Under the pieces are notes generated by a model. It worked only from the letters and a program-made list of their open reading frames with translations. It ran no database searches and had not been told where the DNA came from. Both the position numbers and the translations under genes were made by a program. A stretch of DNA of 64,000 nucleotides from Azophilus sp965214305 (lineage in GTDB: Bacteria > Pseudomonadota > Gammaproteobacteria > Pseudomonadales > Azotimanducaceae): assembly GCA_965214305.1 (NCBI GenBank), contig OZ243949.1:868001-932000 (forward strand). Reading direction: 5' to 3'. Each line of letters begins with the position of its first letter. Position 1 is the first letter of the stretch. Below are positions 25,847 to 34,453 of the stretch, in pieces.

Positions 25847-26295
25847 CGCAGAATCCTCGTCGTTTTCTCGGTAATGACCGGGTCGCCGTTTGCACGCACC
25901 ACCTCAAGCGCCACCGTATAGAAAATGAGCGGCCCGGAACGGCCCTGCTTCTCGTAGATATCGGTGAGTGTGCGGGTTCCGGTGAGTTTGTCTCCCGGTC
26001 GAATACCGTCGTGGTATTGAATTTCCAACCCGCCCGCCATGGCGCGGGTCAGGGGAAATTTGGGCAGGAGTTTGTCGATGGAGACGCCATCCGGCCCGAG
26101 TTCGTCGCGTTCCACCAGATCCCAAAACAAGGCAACGTGGTAGAGCGGCGGCGCTTCGTCCCCATCGAGATACTTGCGCTGCCGTTGACCGGAGGCGATG
26201 GCGTACTTGCGGATGTCACGGCGGGTAACCACCTCGGTGCGCGGCGGCCCCTTTTTGCCAATGTTGGCCAGTAGCTCGGGTGTCAACAGGCTCAT
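25843..26295 (-). CDS. MaoC-family (FAS1-like) dehydratase subunit
   Basis: A 150-residue hot-dog-fold protein of the FAS1-like dehydratase type. It begins with a Glu/Val strand (PRTEVVTRRDIRKYAIASG), then DEAPPLYHVALFWDLV, AMAGGLEIQYHDGIRPGDKLTGTRTLTDIYEK and GPLIFYTVALEVVRANGDPV. This is the classic N-terminal half of two-domain MaoC hydratases, found here as a separate chain. The ATG at 26295 matches the family N-terminus; the open frame upstream is extension. It overlaps the next MaoC gene by 4 bp and lies 88 bp after the acyl-CoA ligase gene in the same direction. Confidence 0.88.
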   Translation of the reverse strand: MSLLTPELLANIGKKGPPRTEVVTRRDIRKYAIASGQRQRKYLDGDEAPPLYHVALFWDLVERDELGPDGVSIDKLLPKFPLTRAMAGGLEIQYHDGIRPGDKLTGTRTLTDIYEKQGRSGPLIFYTVALEVVRANGDPVITEKTTRILR

Positions 26296-26383
26296 TGCCG
26301 TGCGCCGCCGCGAACAGAGCCGTGCAACGGCAAACATCGCAGCCGCATGAGTGGTGTGGCAGGCCACCGCGGGCAAGACAAAT

Positions 26384-27931
26384 TCACAGCTGCCGCCCGG
26401 GTGCCGACCAATAGGGGTCGCGCAGTTCGCGTTTGAGAATCTTGCCGGTGGGCGCCTTCGGCAGGCTTGCAACGAAGTCCACCGAACGGGGTTTTTGGTA
26501 GGAGGCGAGGTGCGCGCGGGCGGTATCGATAATCTCTTGCTCGGTCGCCGTCTCTCCCGGTTTCATAACCACCACGGCCTTCACCGATTCGCCCCACTGC
26601 TCGTCCGGTACGCCAATCACCGCCGCCTCCAACACGCCGGGGTGCTTGTGAATCGCCGCTTCCACCTGGGCAGAATAGATGTTTTCGCCGCCGGATATAA
26701 TCATGTCCTTGGCGCGGTCAACAATGAAGATATAGCTGTCTTCGTCCCAAGTGGCAATGTCGCCGGTCCACATCCAGCCATCGCGAATGGTTTCGGCGGT
26801 CAGTTCGGGTTGACGCCAATAACCCAGCATGTTGGCTTCCGAACGGACGATGATTTCACCCGGGGTTGCACCGTCCCTGGGTACATCCACGCCCCGCTCA
26901 TCGACCACCCGTACCCGCGTAACAAACCCCTCGCGCCCGCAGGAGTTCAGGCGATGGGCCCGGCTGCCGGCCACGGCGTCGCGATGATCTTCCTGGGAAA
27001 GAAATGTCATCGTCATACCCTCGGTTTGGCCGTAGCCTTGGATGAGGGTGCAGGGAAAGGCGTTCAGTGCGGCCTTGACCACGGTTTCGGGCATCGGGCC
27101 GCCACCGTATTGGATGTTGCGCAGGCTGGAGAGATCGTAATTCTCGAAACCCCGCACGGCCATCATCCAGTTCAGCATGGTGGTGATGCCGAGCAAAGCC
27201 GAAACCCGTTCCGCCTGAATAATCTCAAGCGCGGCCTTGGCCTCGAAATTCATTAATACCACCGGGCAGCCGTGCGCCATATAGTTCATGGCGAGCGCCA
27301 CGGGAATATGGAACATCTGTCCGGTGAGCATGTAGACATCGCTCGGTACAATGCGCTCGGCGACGGTCTGGTTCAACATGCCCGTATAGAGCGTTCTGTG
27401 CGAATGCAAGGCGCCTTTGGAAAGCCCCGTGGTGCCGCCGGTGTAAAGAATGAGCACCGGATCGTCGTCGCCGACGCCGTTCGCCCGGTCGCTTTCGCGG
27501 GCGTTGTGTTTCATGCGTTCGAAGGAGCCGTCGCTATCCGGCCCGTATTGCAGCCAGTGCGCGACTTCAACCTGATTCCGCAACGCCTCGCGCTCGGCGG
27601 CAAAATCATCGGATGTGAGCAGCGCGGCAGGCTCGCCGTCTTGCAGGATGCGCACCAACTCCGGCACCCCAAGACGCCAGTTGAGAGGCTGGGCGATCAG
27701 GCCGGCGCGGGCGCAGGCATAGTAGGTTTCGAAGTATTCGATGCTGTTCTTGGCGAGAATGGCGACCCGGTCGCCCTTGTTGAGCCCGAGTGCCGCAAAA
27801 CCGTTGGCGGCCCGCCGCACCGAAACTTCGAGCTCGCCGAACGACAGGCGGCGGCCGGTGGCGATATCGACAAGGGCGGGGCGGGCCGGATCCAAGCTGG
27901 CCCACTTGGCGGTGATCTGGCTAATATTCAT
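26384..27931 (-). CDS. AMP-dependent acyl-CoA ligase
   Basis: A 515-residue class I adenylate-forming enzyme that should activate a carboxylic acid with ATP and CoA. Motifs in order: the phosphate loop LYTGGTTGLSKG, GYGQTEG, GWMWTGD, the hinge DRAKDMIISGGENIYS and the C-terminal LPKAPTGKILKREL, in which the lysine before ILKREL is the adenylation lysine. Length is standard for medium or long-chain and aromatic acid ligases. It is first in a unit with the two MaoC subunits and is the likely entry step for CoA-dependent oxidation in this locus. Confidence 0.96.
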   Translation of the reverse strand: MNISQITAKWASLDPARPALVDIATGRRLSFGELEVSVRRAANGFAALGLNKGDRVAILAKNSIEYFETYYACARAGLIAQPLNWRLGVPELVRILQDGEPAALLTSDDFAAEREALRNQVEVAHWLQYGPDSDGSFERMKHNARESDRANGVGDDDPVLILYTGGTTGLSKGALHSHRTLYTGMLNQTVAERIVPSDVYMLTGQMFHIPVALAMNYMAHGCPVVLMNFEAKAALEIIQAERVSALLGITTMLNWMMAVRGFENYDLSSLRNIQYGGGPMPETVVKAALNAFPCTLIQGYGQTEGMTMTFLSQEDHRDAVAGSRAHRLNSCGREGFVTRVRVVDERGVDVPRDGATPGEIIVRSEANMLGYWRQPELTAETIRDGWMWTGDIATWDEDSYIFIVDRAKDMIISGGENIYSAQVEAAIHKHPGVLEAAVIGVPDEQWGESVKAVVVMKPGETATEQEIIDTARAHLASYQKPRSVDFVASLPKAPTGKILKRELRDPYWSAPGRQL

Positions 27932-28006
27932 TTGTGATGGTGCCGAGGCGAACTCCCGATTAGCCAGTGCATCCGCCCGCAGCGGGTAATGGATGAGCGG
28001 TAGGAC

Positions 28007-28024
28007 CTAGGCAGAGGCGCCTAG
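28007..28024 (-). repeat. Family A terminus between two CTAGs at the end of the flavin monooxygenase gene
   Basis: CTAG-GCAGAGGCGC-CTAG: a minimal 18-bp remnant holding only the terminal ten bases of family A between two CTAG tetramers. The right-hand CTAG (28021-28024) contains the TAG stop of the adjoining gene. Confidence 0.6.
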
Positions 28025-29091
28025 TGCGTCGGCCAGGATTGCAGTTCCGGCAACACCTTGTCGGCAAACAGACGGATACTCGTTTCAGCTTGGTCGCCGG
28101 TCAACCCGCCATAGCTCACCTGCACGGTCAGGTCGAAATCGCCGATGTCCTTACGACGCTTCTCCATCTTTTCCAAGATTTGCTGCGGGGTGCCCCAGGT
28201 GTTGATGTCCACGAAGGCGTTCGCCGCATCCGCCATACCCGCGTCTTTCAGCAATTCCGCATTATCGGCGTAATCTCCGTAGCCTTTCATCTGGCGGAAA
28301 TGGTCGCTCGCCATCTCATAGTGTTCCATCACGGTGATGTAGTAATTCGCCATGTACTTGCGAGCGTTGAGTTCCGCTAGCTCCGCACTCTCATCGCAAC
28401 TGAGGAAGTCGACGCACACCGGCGACGGCGGTTGAGTGTTGTGGTGTTCGCGGTACAGATCGCGGTAGCGGTTGAAGTGATCCGCCATTTCTTCCCAGGG
28501 CTTTTGTGCGAAACTCATCATTTTTGCACCAAGACGGGCCACTACGGGTACCGAGTCCGAGGACATGCCGACGGCATAGAAACGATCTTTGAAGCTGTCG
28601 TAAGGCTTCGGGCGCAGTTCCGTACGTTTCTGCTTATAGTAGGTGCCCTCGCCCTCTATCACGCCGGTTTCCAGGGCTTTGAAAATCATTTCCGCCGCCT
28701 CATCGAAACGATCGCGCGCTTCGTTCATATCCACGCCGAAGCGCTCGTACTCGCGGCGCGCCAAACCCCGTCCAATGCCGAACAACGCCCGGCCCTTGCT
28801 CAGGTGATCGAGCACGATCATGCGCTCCGCTACCCGTAGCGGATCGTTCCAGGGCAGGATGACCGCGCCCGTCAAGAGGCCAACGCGCTCCGTCTTTGCG
28901 GCCATATAACTTAGGTATTGAAGATTGTCCGGCGACATGGCGTAGTTGAAAAAATGGTGTTCAACGGCGCTTAGAGTGTTGAAACCAAGCGGCTCGGCGA
29001 GGCCGCCCAAATGAATGTCGCGCTCCCACGAGGCCTGATCGGTGATGCCGTCCTCAAAGTTCTGGAACACCATGAGCAATCCCACTTGCAT
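28021..29091 (-). CDS. LLM-class flavin-dependent monooxygenase 1
   Basis: A 356-residue luciferase-like TIM-barrel protein. Signatures are GFNTLSAVEHHFFNYAMSPDNLQYL, TGAVILPWNDPLRVAERM, LDHLSKGRALFGIGRGLARREYERFG and AVGMSSDSVPVVARLGAKMM. Such enzymes use reduced FMN (or F420 in some lineages) to oxygenate substrates, for example by Baeyer-Villiger reaction. The ATG at 29091 has GGGAG six bases upstream; the longer frame to 29118 is unlikely. The flavin reductase is not nearby. Its TAG stop lies in the CTAG of a family A terminus. Confidence 0.93.
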   Translation of the reverse strand: MQVGLLMVFQNFEDGITDQASWERDIHLGGLAEPLGFNTLSAVEHHFFNYAMSPDNLQYLSYMAAKTERVGLLTGAVILPWNDPLRVAERMIVLDHLSKGRALFGIGRGLARREYERFGVDMNEARDRFDEAAEMIFKALETGVIEGEGTYYKQKRTELRPKPYDSFKDRFYAVGMSSDSVPVVARLGAKMMSFAQKPWEEMADHFNRYRDLYREHHNTQPPSPVCVDFLSCDESAELAELNARKYMANYYITVMEHYEMASDHFRQMKGYGDYADNAELLKDAGMADAANAFVDINTWGTPQQILEKMEKRRKDIGDFDLTVQVSYGGLTGDQAETSIRLFADKVLPELQSWPTH

Positions 29092-29167
29092 GATCGGCTC
29101 CCAAAAAAGTGAGGGCACACTATAACCAATGCCCTTGTCGTAACGAAACCCAAGCCGGGTCCCGGTA

Positions 29168-29244
29168 GTGGCTCAATTTGGAAAATCTTCGTTACCGGAG
29201 CCCAACGCGGGCCCGGTCTCTACGGCGGCGGAAATTCAAACTGA
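29168..29244 (+). repeat. Family B repeat, copy 2 (77 bp)
   Basis: GTGGCTCAATTTGGAAAAT through GCGGAAATTCAAACTGA is 77 bp and aligns without gaps to the copy at 39746-39822. The ends are imperfect inverted repeats (GTGGCTCAATTT against AAATTGAAACTGAGCC in the other copy). It lies in the 245-bp gap between the two flavin monooxygenase genes, followed by a family A fragment. Confidence 0.8.
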
Positions 29245-29285
29245 TACAGGAGCCCAAGCCGATGCCCCGGAAAGAGCGGGCCTGT

Positions 29286-29340
29286 GGGACGGCAACATCG
29301 AATTTTCGCTTTCGCGACTTCCGCAGGCAGAGGCTCCTAG
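29286..29340 (-). repeat. Family A half-element at the end of flavin monooxygenase 2
   Basis: Reading leftwards from CTAG (29337-29340), GGAGCCTCTGCCTGCGGAAG, then the TCGC-GAAA-GCGA hairpin and AAAATTCGATG match the first 50 bases of family A; similarity then stops. The CTAG provides the TAG stop of the neighbouring gene. Confidence 0.8.
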
Positions 29341-30368
29341 CGCGATTGGGCTAACCCCAGGTCACTGCGTACTTTTGGCAAGACCCGGGTCGCCAAGTAC
29401 TCGAGGCGTCGGCTGCCGCTTGCCATCGGCTCGCCCGGAAATTGCGCCCAAAAATGAACGTCCGCGATTTCCGGGTAATCCGTGAGCAGCCGCTTCAGGT
29501 TCGCAATGGCGGCATCGGCATCGCATAGGTCGTAGAGCCCGCCTGCAATGGCACTCTCAGCGTCCGGGAACAAGGGCACCGAGTCCGGCGGGCCGAAAGC
29601 GCCCCAGGAAATGTATTGATTGGACTGATAGAGAACGTGCTCGCCAATGCGCGCGATTTCCGCTTCCGGATCGGGCGTGGCAATCATCCAGTTACCGGCA
29701 CAGATTAAGCCTTCGGCGCGCTCCTTGCCCTGCTCGCCCAAGGCGTTGATATACAGATCGTGGCCGATGCCGCCGGTGGAAAGAAAACCGTCTCCGAGCC
29801 GTGCCGCCCGGGCAATCGCCGGTGCCGCCATGCCGCCCATGAGCAGCCGGGGCGGGTGCTCGGGAACCGGGCGGACGGGTAATCCGTCAATACGATAACG
29901 TTTGCCATCAATGCTGACCGGATTGCCCGACCAAGCTTGACGGATGATGTCAATGCCCTCCTCCATGAGGCTGGGACGATGGTTGAGTTTGCGTCCGAAG
30001 TAATCGAATTCCAGTGCGCGATAGCCGAGGCCAACGCCCAGATCAAAGCGTCCACCGGTCAAAATCGAAACGGTTGCCGCATCCTCCGCCAAGCGCACCG
30101 GATCGGCGAGCGGCAACAGCAGCAAATTGGTACCTATGCGTAGGCGGCGGGTGCGCTCGCCGATGGCGGCGGCGATCACCAGGGGCGATGGCGTGTAGCC
30201 GTCATCGCAAAAGTGGTGTTCGGTCAGCCAAACCGAATCGAAGCCGACTGTCTCGGCCCAAACAATCTGCTCAAGAGTTTGCCGATACAGCTGCTCAAAC
30301 CCGACCGCGCTCGGTGCGGGATTCCTAAAGTCATACCAAAGCCCAAAATTGACGCGACGCTCATTCAT
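29337..30368 (-). CDS. LLM-class flavin-dependent monooxygenase 2
   Basis: A 343-residue luciferase-like protein with TVGFDSVWLTEHHFCDDGYTPSPLV, GTNLLLLPLADPVRLAEDAATVSILTGGRFDLGVGLGYR and PRLLMGGMAAPAIARAARLGDGFL, the standard order for bacterial LLM monooxygenases. It is only distantly similar to the previous gene, so the two need not share a substrate. Same direction, 245 bp apart with repeats between. A two-component flavin monooxygenase would suit ring or ketone oxygenation in the surrounding pathway, but that is inference. Confidence 0.93.
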   Translation of the reverse strand: MNERRVNFGLWYDFRNPAPSAVGFEQLYRQTLEQIVWAETVGFDSVWLTEHHFCDDGYTPSPLVIAAAIGERTRRLRIGTNLLLLPLADPVRLAEDAATVSILTGGRFDLGVGLGYRALEFDYFGRKLNHRPSLMEEGIDIIRQAWSGNPVSIDGKRYRIDGLPVRPVPEHPPRLLMGGMAAPAIARAARLGDGFLSTGGIGHDLYINALGEQGKERAEGLICAGNWMIATPDPEAEIARIGEHVLYQSNQYISWGAFGPPDSVPLFPDAESAIAGGLYDLCDADAAIANLKRLLTDYPEIADVHFWAQFPGEPMASGSRRLEYLATRVLPKVRSDLGLAQSR

Positions 30369-30413
30369 GCAAATGCCCCCTGTGCCTGAGCCACCAAAAG
30401 AACGCTTGGGTGT

Positions 30414-30445
30414 CTAGGAACCCGCGCCCCAGGAAGCCGCGAAGG
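30414..30445 (+). repeat. Family A solo end, diverged
   Basis: CTAGGAACCCGCGCCCCAGG then AAGCCGCGAAGGC resembles the left end of family A, with a changed but still pairable GCC-GCGAA-GGC hairpin. It marks the left boundary of the AT-richer restriction-modification island. Confidence 0.5.
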
Positions 30446-30519
30446 CAAAAACCCGCTATCGCCGGCATTCCACACCATGCGCGGGTCATAAGTTCACCGT
30501 GGTACTTGCTACGACTGCA

Positions 30520-31758
30520 TCAACCCGGCCACCGGGCGGACACATCAAATTCGAACAATTCTTTTTTTGAATTTCTTTTACGAATTGCACAGCACCTTAC
30601 ATCCACAAATCCCACCTCTTCAAACATTGCCGCGTAAATTCTCTCCACCGACAACAAGACACTGTAAAAAGTCGAATTTCCGACGATGTAATGCAACTCG
30701 CTGCCCCTCCGAACCAAAGATGGTAGGGAATTAATATGTTCCCAAATATCGTTGAAGTACTTCGTAACGTATTTTGCAAGTACTACTCCATTCTTATTGC
30801 CGACATGGGCAATTTTGCCCAATGATGTTTCGAGCAATGGATGAACGAAAGAGCCCTTCGGCGGCTCCCAGCCGATAAGCCTGCTGGTTGCCACGCCCCA
30901 TGTACCGCCGATTGCCGACCAGTCCAGTTCGCCTGCATCGCGACCATTATCCAGAAATCCTAGCCAATACATGTACGGTCTAAGTTCTCGGATATATGAC
31001 ATCCGATTAGCATATGGTGGCGAAGTAACTATCAGGTCAAATGGACCTTCGACTACTTGTTCTAAATTCCTTGAGTCTCCAAATACTACCTGTCCCGTAC
31101 CCACGGAATTGTTATCTGCGCCATCCAAAACGAACCTTAAATCTTCACTAAATCTCTGCTCCATGTCTGTGTCAAAAGGTATGTTTAATTGCGCATCATC
31201 TTTGAAAGACATAGACTGATGATTAAATGCCGCATTTGAAAGACCAATCAATGTCCTACAAAATGCCACCAACAGAAGGTTTCTTTCAGGCGATCTCCTT
31301 TCGCTTTCTGCTTCGATGCCGAGCCTTAGTTTACCCAAAAACGCTTGGGCCTCCGTGCACCACCATCTGTCAATGTTATGAATAGGTGGTGTTTCGACCG
31401 GATAGACTGTGCCCCGCCTGACGGCATCAAGCACCCGGGCAGATGCGGCGCGAGTGGATGTTACTACGGTATCGGAATATTGCGCGGTCTTCACGCCACC
31501 GAGCCATACCAAGAAGGGATTAATGTCTGTCGTTATACCCACATGCCCATGGTATGCGGCACTTAGCGCAGTTGTCGCTGTTCCACAAAACGGGTCTAGC
31601 ACTCGCTGCGGCTGTTCGTACTGTGCAACAAGCTCTTCTACTATTTTCACTGAGTAGGCGGGCGTTAGCCGTAGCCAACCATGTCGGCCCGTGTTTGCAT
31701 TGAACTTGTGCGTGTAGTCCGCCCTTTGTCGAAGCTTGACTCTCTCTATGGCGCTCAC
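30520..31758 (-). CDS. DNA methyltransferase of a type II restriction-modification system (probable N4-cytosine or N6-adenine)
   Basis: A 412-residue AdoMet-dependent amino-methyltransferase. An N-terminal motif X-like segment (GRHGWLRLTPAYS) precedes the cofactor motif LDPFCGTATT (54-63). After a long central region that could hold target recognition comes the catalytic TSPPYANRMSY (245-255). SPPY is commonest in N4-cytosine enzymes. The gene starts with GTG overlapping the endonuclease stop by 4 bp (GTGA). Base composition is visibly more AT-rich than the flanks and codon use differs, indicating recent acquisition. Recognition sequence unknown. Confidence 0.87.
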   Translation of the reverse strand: MSAIERVKLRQRADYTHKFNANTGRHGWLRLTPAYSVKIVEELVAQYEQPQRVLDPFCGTATTALSAAYHGHVGITTDINPFLVWLGGVKTAQYSDTVVTSTRAASARVLDAVRRGTVYPVETPPIHNIDRWWCTEAQAFLGKLRLGIEAESERRSPERNLLLVAFCRTLIGLSNAAFNHQSMSFKDDAQLNIPFDTDMEQRFSEDLRFVLDGADNNSVGTGQVVFGDSRNLEQVVEGPFDLIVTSPPYANRMSYIRELRPYMYWLGFLDNGRDAGELDWSAIGGTWGVATSRLIGWEPPKGSFVHPLLETSLGKIAHVGNKNGVVLAKYVTKYFNDIWEHINSLPSLVRRGSELHYIVGNSTFYSVLLSVERIYAAMFEEVGFVDVRCCAIRKRNSKKELFEFDVSARWPG

Positions 31759-32597
31759 TTCACCTCCGGTGCTAGTAGCGAATGCAGGATGGTGTCAATT
31801 TCTGTTTGTAGAATTGCACTATTCCGTTCAAAGAATGCAGCAAGATCGTAGCCAATAACCTCTCGCATAAAGTCATAAGTAGAGATCAGCGGGTCAGCAG
31901 TACCCACGATGCCGGTTACTACCGACCACTTTTCAGCGCGATAACGCATCAGGACATCACTATCTATCTGCCCTGACAAAATTATAGCGCAAGGCAAATA
32001 ACCTTTAGTGTATGCCGTCGCGGCATTAATAATGTCGGCGTTTTGTCGCTTGGAGTCTTTGTTCTTGTACCCTTGTCGCACTTCAAAAATAGTACCGGAT
32101 AAGCTCTCAAATACCTTTTCGTTGACATCCAGCATCTTTGCAGATTTATTCATCCAACTATGGAAACGGTCTCGCTTGACACGATCACCGATCTTCTCAA
32201 GGGGAACTCGGCCATCCAGATACAACGTCCGCTTCCGACCGTTTGGTAACGTTACTTGATATGACCAAGTCACATCTTCTTCAGACAGTGCCATCGCGTC
32301 TCGGATGATTCTTCGAAACAATCTTTCGCAGCCAATTCCGATCTGTCGATATACGCTAGTCATGCCGCCTGCGGCCTTGTGCGCGGCGTACATCATTGGG
32401 TTATCGAGTCCAAACCAAGAGTAACAGGCATCTCCCTGATACAAGTCTCGAAATTGTTCCAGAGAGAGTCCGTCACCCTTTGATCCTTGTCCAAACTTGG
32501 GTTTGTATTGGGAGCAAACTCTGATCGCATCTCTTACGACCTCTAGGTACTCTTTGTCTTTCTCTTCTAAGGAATTCATTGTCAATTCCATGTCCAT
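31755..32597 (-). CDS. Probable type II restriction endonuclease
   Basis: A 280-residue protein without transmembrane or signal segments, encoded directly upstream of and overlapping the methyltransferase. The central segment GTIFEVRQGYKNKDSKRQNADI (about 168-190), with LYLDGRVPLEK before it, has the acidic/basic spacing of a nuclease core of the PD-(D/E)XK type. Following helices (AATAYTKGYLPCAIILSGQID) resemble those of annotated type II endonucleases that I recall only generally. Context is the main support: a single cytosolic partner in an AT-rich two-gene cassette. It could instead be a different protein type with no nuclease activity. Confidence 0.68.
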   Translation of the reverse strand: MDMELTMNSLEEKDKEYLEVVRDAIRVCSQYKPKFGQGSKGDGLSLEQFRDLYQGDACYSWFGLDNPMMYAAHKAAGGMTSVYRQIGIGCERLFRRIIRDAMALSEEDVTWSYQVTLPNGRKRTLYLDGRVPLEKIGDRVKRDRFHSWMNKSAKMLDVNEKVFESLSGTIFEVRQGYKNKDSKRQNADIINAATAYTKGYLPCAIILSGQIDSDVLMRYRAEKWSVVTGIVGTADPLISTYDFMREVIGYDLAAFFERNSAILQTEIDTILHSLLAPEVK

Positions 32598-32707
32598 TGA
32601 GACGATCCAACCAAAAGGATCTCGATTGGCTTACGAGCTAACCCGTTTGATATGTCATGAGCTGGAGCTATCAAAAAAGCAAAGCCGCCCTTAAGGTTTA
32701 TCTTCAT

Positions 32708-33091
32708 TTATTTGGCTCCACTTTCACCATAAAGTCCCGTTTGCTCTAATTCCTCAAAATCATCACCGATGAATCGGCGCAAACTGAAGTCTTCACTGAA
32801 AGACGCAGAAAAGTGATGCCGTCGCCGTTCCACCCGGTGTTGCGCTCCGTGACTCGTTGCATGGCTCACGAGTTCCTCTGTGCAGCTTCGCTTCCAGACC
32901 AGCCCGAGGTCAGAGTCACCCCGCAATCTGCCAGAATATACACCAAGGAAATAGTTCATATTTTCCTTTGCCTGATAGTCTTTTCCTTTGTGAGTGACGA
33001 TATCTTCTTTTCTGAATCGTGCCCACGCGGGGGAGCCTGACTGGCCGGGGCGCGATTTGCAGTCGATGAGGAATTGTTGGCGGTCCAGCAA
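32708..33091 (-). pseudogene. C-terminal remnant of a trypsin-like serine protease
   Basis: The open segment reads FLIDCKSRPGQSGSPAW, in which GQSGSP is the active-site serine motif of trypsin-like peptidases. NYFLGVYSGRLRGDSDLGLVW follows, the usual strands after it. The upstream half with the His and Asp of the triad is missing and an in-frame TAG lies two codons before the open segment (near 33093). It is therefore a truncated gene at the right edge of the restriction-modification island. 32598-32707 contains no recognisable gene. Confidence 0.6.
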
Positions 33092-33206
33092 TGTCTACAT
33101 CCGGTTCGGATGCTCTGGCCCGAGGCCGTGAGGTGGTGGGCAGTCGAGCCCTTTACACCATTGGGCGGTTTGCGCGTCACAACTCACGCAACCCAATCGA
33201 GCGGGC

Positions 33207-33269
33207 GACGGGGCGGATGAGAGCGGCTTTGTAGCCGCGAATTCCTACGGCGCAGGCTCCTAGGAGCCT
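33207..33269 (+). repeat. Family A right-half element with 16-bp perfect palindrome
   Basis: GACGGGGCGGATGAGAGCGGC-TTTGTA-GCCGCGAATTCC (33207-33245) matches the right half of family A and is nearly identical to 59697-59735. It ends in AGGCTCCTAGGAGCCT (33254-33269), a perfect palindrome formed by two abutting element tips around one CTAG. It touches the zapE stop codon. Confidence 0.75.
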
Positions 33270-34447
33270 TAGGGCCTGTGCGGCCTTGCCAAATAGTCTT
33301 TCGACTGCATCTCTATCAACCGACTGACGGTGCGCTGGAACTCCTGACGATATTGGTCTCCAGCATAGAGTTCTCGCACCGGGGCCGCGGCGGAAACGAT
33401 GAGTTTGACGTTGTGGTCGTAAAATTCATCAACCAAGCTGATGAAGCGGCGGGCGGCGTCCTCGGTGCTGCTGTCGAAGCGGCGCACATTCGACAGCAGC
33501 ACCGAGTTATGGCAGCGGGCGAGTTCGATGTAGTCGTTTGAACTGCGCGGGCCTTCGCATAACTCAGCGAACTCAAACCAAGCCACATCGTCGGCTAAGC
33601 GGAGCGCCTGTATGGAGCGGCCATTAATCTCTAATTTGCCGCCACCCCGGCTTGCCGGGGTGGCGGCGTCCGCGGCGGCCAAGTGGTCGGCATCAAGGGG
33701 CTGCGGGTTATCGGGGCCTCGGCATTCCGGGTCGGCGGCAGCGGGCGCTTTGGCACCGGCCAGAGCGGCAAAACTTGCGGCGAGACTGCGTTGCGCCGCG
33801 TCATCAAGCGGCCAGTGGTAGAGTTCGGCGCGTTCCAGGGCGCGTAGGCGATGGTCCACCGAACCGTCCATTCGATGCACCAGGGTGTGTTGTTCGAGGG
33901 CGGCGATTGCGGGCAGAAAACGGCGTCGTTGCAAACCGTTTTCATAGAGTTGGCTCGGCTGCACATTGGAGGTGGCCACCAAGGTGATACCACGGTCAAA
34001 AAGATTCTTTAATAGCTCACCCAAGATCATGGCATCGCCGATGTCGGCCACGAAGAATTCATCGAAACAGAGCACCCGCGCGCGCTCGACCAAGCCGTCG
34101 GCAACGTGACGCAACGGCTCCGCGGTGCCGCGGGCAAGATGCAGATCGTCGTGTACGCGGCGCATGAAACGATGGAAGTGCATACGCAGCTTGCCAACCG
34201 ACAGGCTGTCGTGGAACAGATCCATCAATAGCGTCTTACCGCGACCCACATCACCCCAAAGGTAAAGGCCGGGCTCGGGAGCGGCGGCGCGGCTGCGGAA
34301 GAACCCGCGACGGCGCGGTTGGGCGGTTTCCAAACGATGATACAAGTCGTCCAGCAACGCCACAGCGTCGCGTTGGGCTCCGTCTTCGTTCAGGTTCCCC
34401 GCCGCGAGTTGCCGCCGATACCGTTGTCCCGGGGTTAGCCCGCCCAA
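33269..34447 (-). CDS. zapE: Cell division protein ZapE (AFG1-like ATPase)
   Basis: A 392-residue AAA-type ATPase that in E. coli associates with the Z-ring. It shows PGLYLWGDVGRGKTLLMDLF (Walker A), MHFHRFMRRVHDDL, VLCFDEFFVADIGDAM (Walker B) and LVATSNVQPSQLYENGLQRRRFLPAI. An Ala/Pro/Asp-rich insertion of about 45 residues (near 228-275, KAPAAADPECRGP onward) interrupts the C-terminal half and is not typical. The start is a TTG six bp after the hisD stop, with no strong ribosome site, suggesting read-through coupling with hisD. This position next to hisD is not the usual one for zapE. Confidence 0.93.
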   Translation of the reverse strand: MGGLTPGQRYRRQLAAGNLNEDGAQRDAVALLDDLYHRLETAQPRRRGFFRSRAAAPEPGLYLWGDVGRGKTLLMDLFHDSLSVGKLRMHFHRFMRRVHDDLHLARGTAEPLRHVADGLVERARVLCFDEFFVADIGDAMILGELLKNLFDRGITLVATSNVQPSQLYENGLQRRRFLPAIAALEQHTLVHRMDGSVDHRLRALERAELYHWPLDDAAQRSLAASFAALAGAKAPAAADPECRGPDNPQPLDADHLAAADAATPASRGGGKLEINGRSIQALRLADDVAWFEFAELCEGPRSSNDYIELARCHNSVLLSNVRRFDSSTEDAARRFISLVDEFYDHNVKLIVSAAAPVRELYAGDQYRQEFQRTVSRLIEMQSKDYLARPHRP

Positions 34448-34453
34448 AATCCG

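Noticed and set aside
29168..29485. Small plus-strand gene starting MAQFGKSSLPE, also at 39746
   Set aside because: The similarity between the two frames is confined to the 77-bp family B repeat and stops where the repeat ends, so it is repeat DNA rather than a gene.
32956..33180. 74-residue minus-strand frame near the protease remnant
   Set aside because: It reads the same DNA in another frame and lacks the GQSGSP motif found in the accepted frame.
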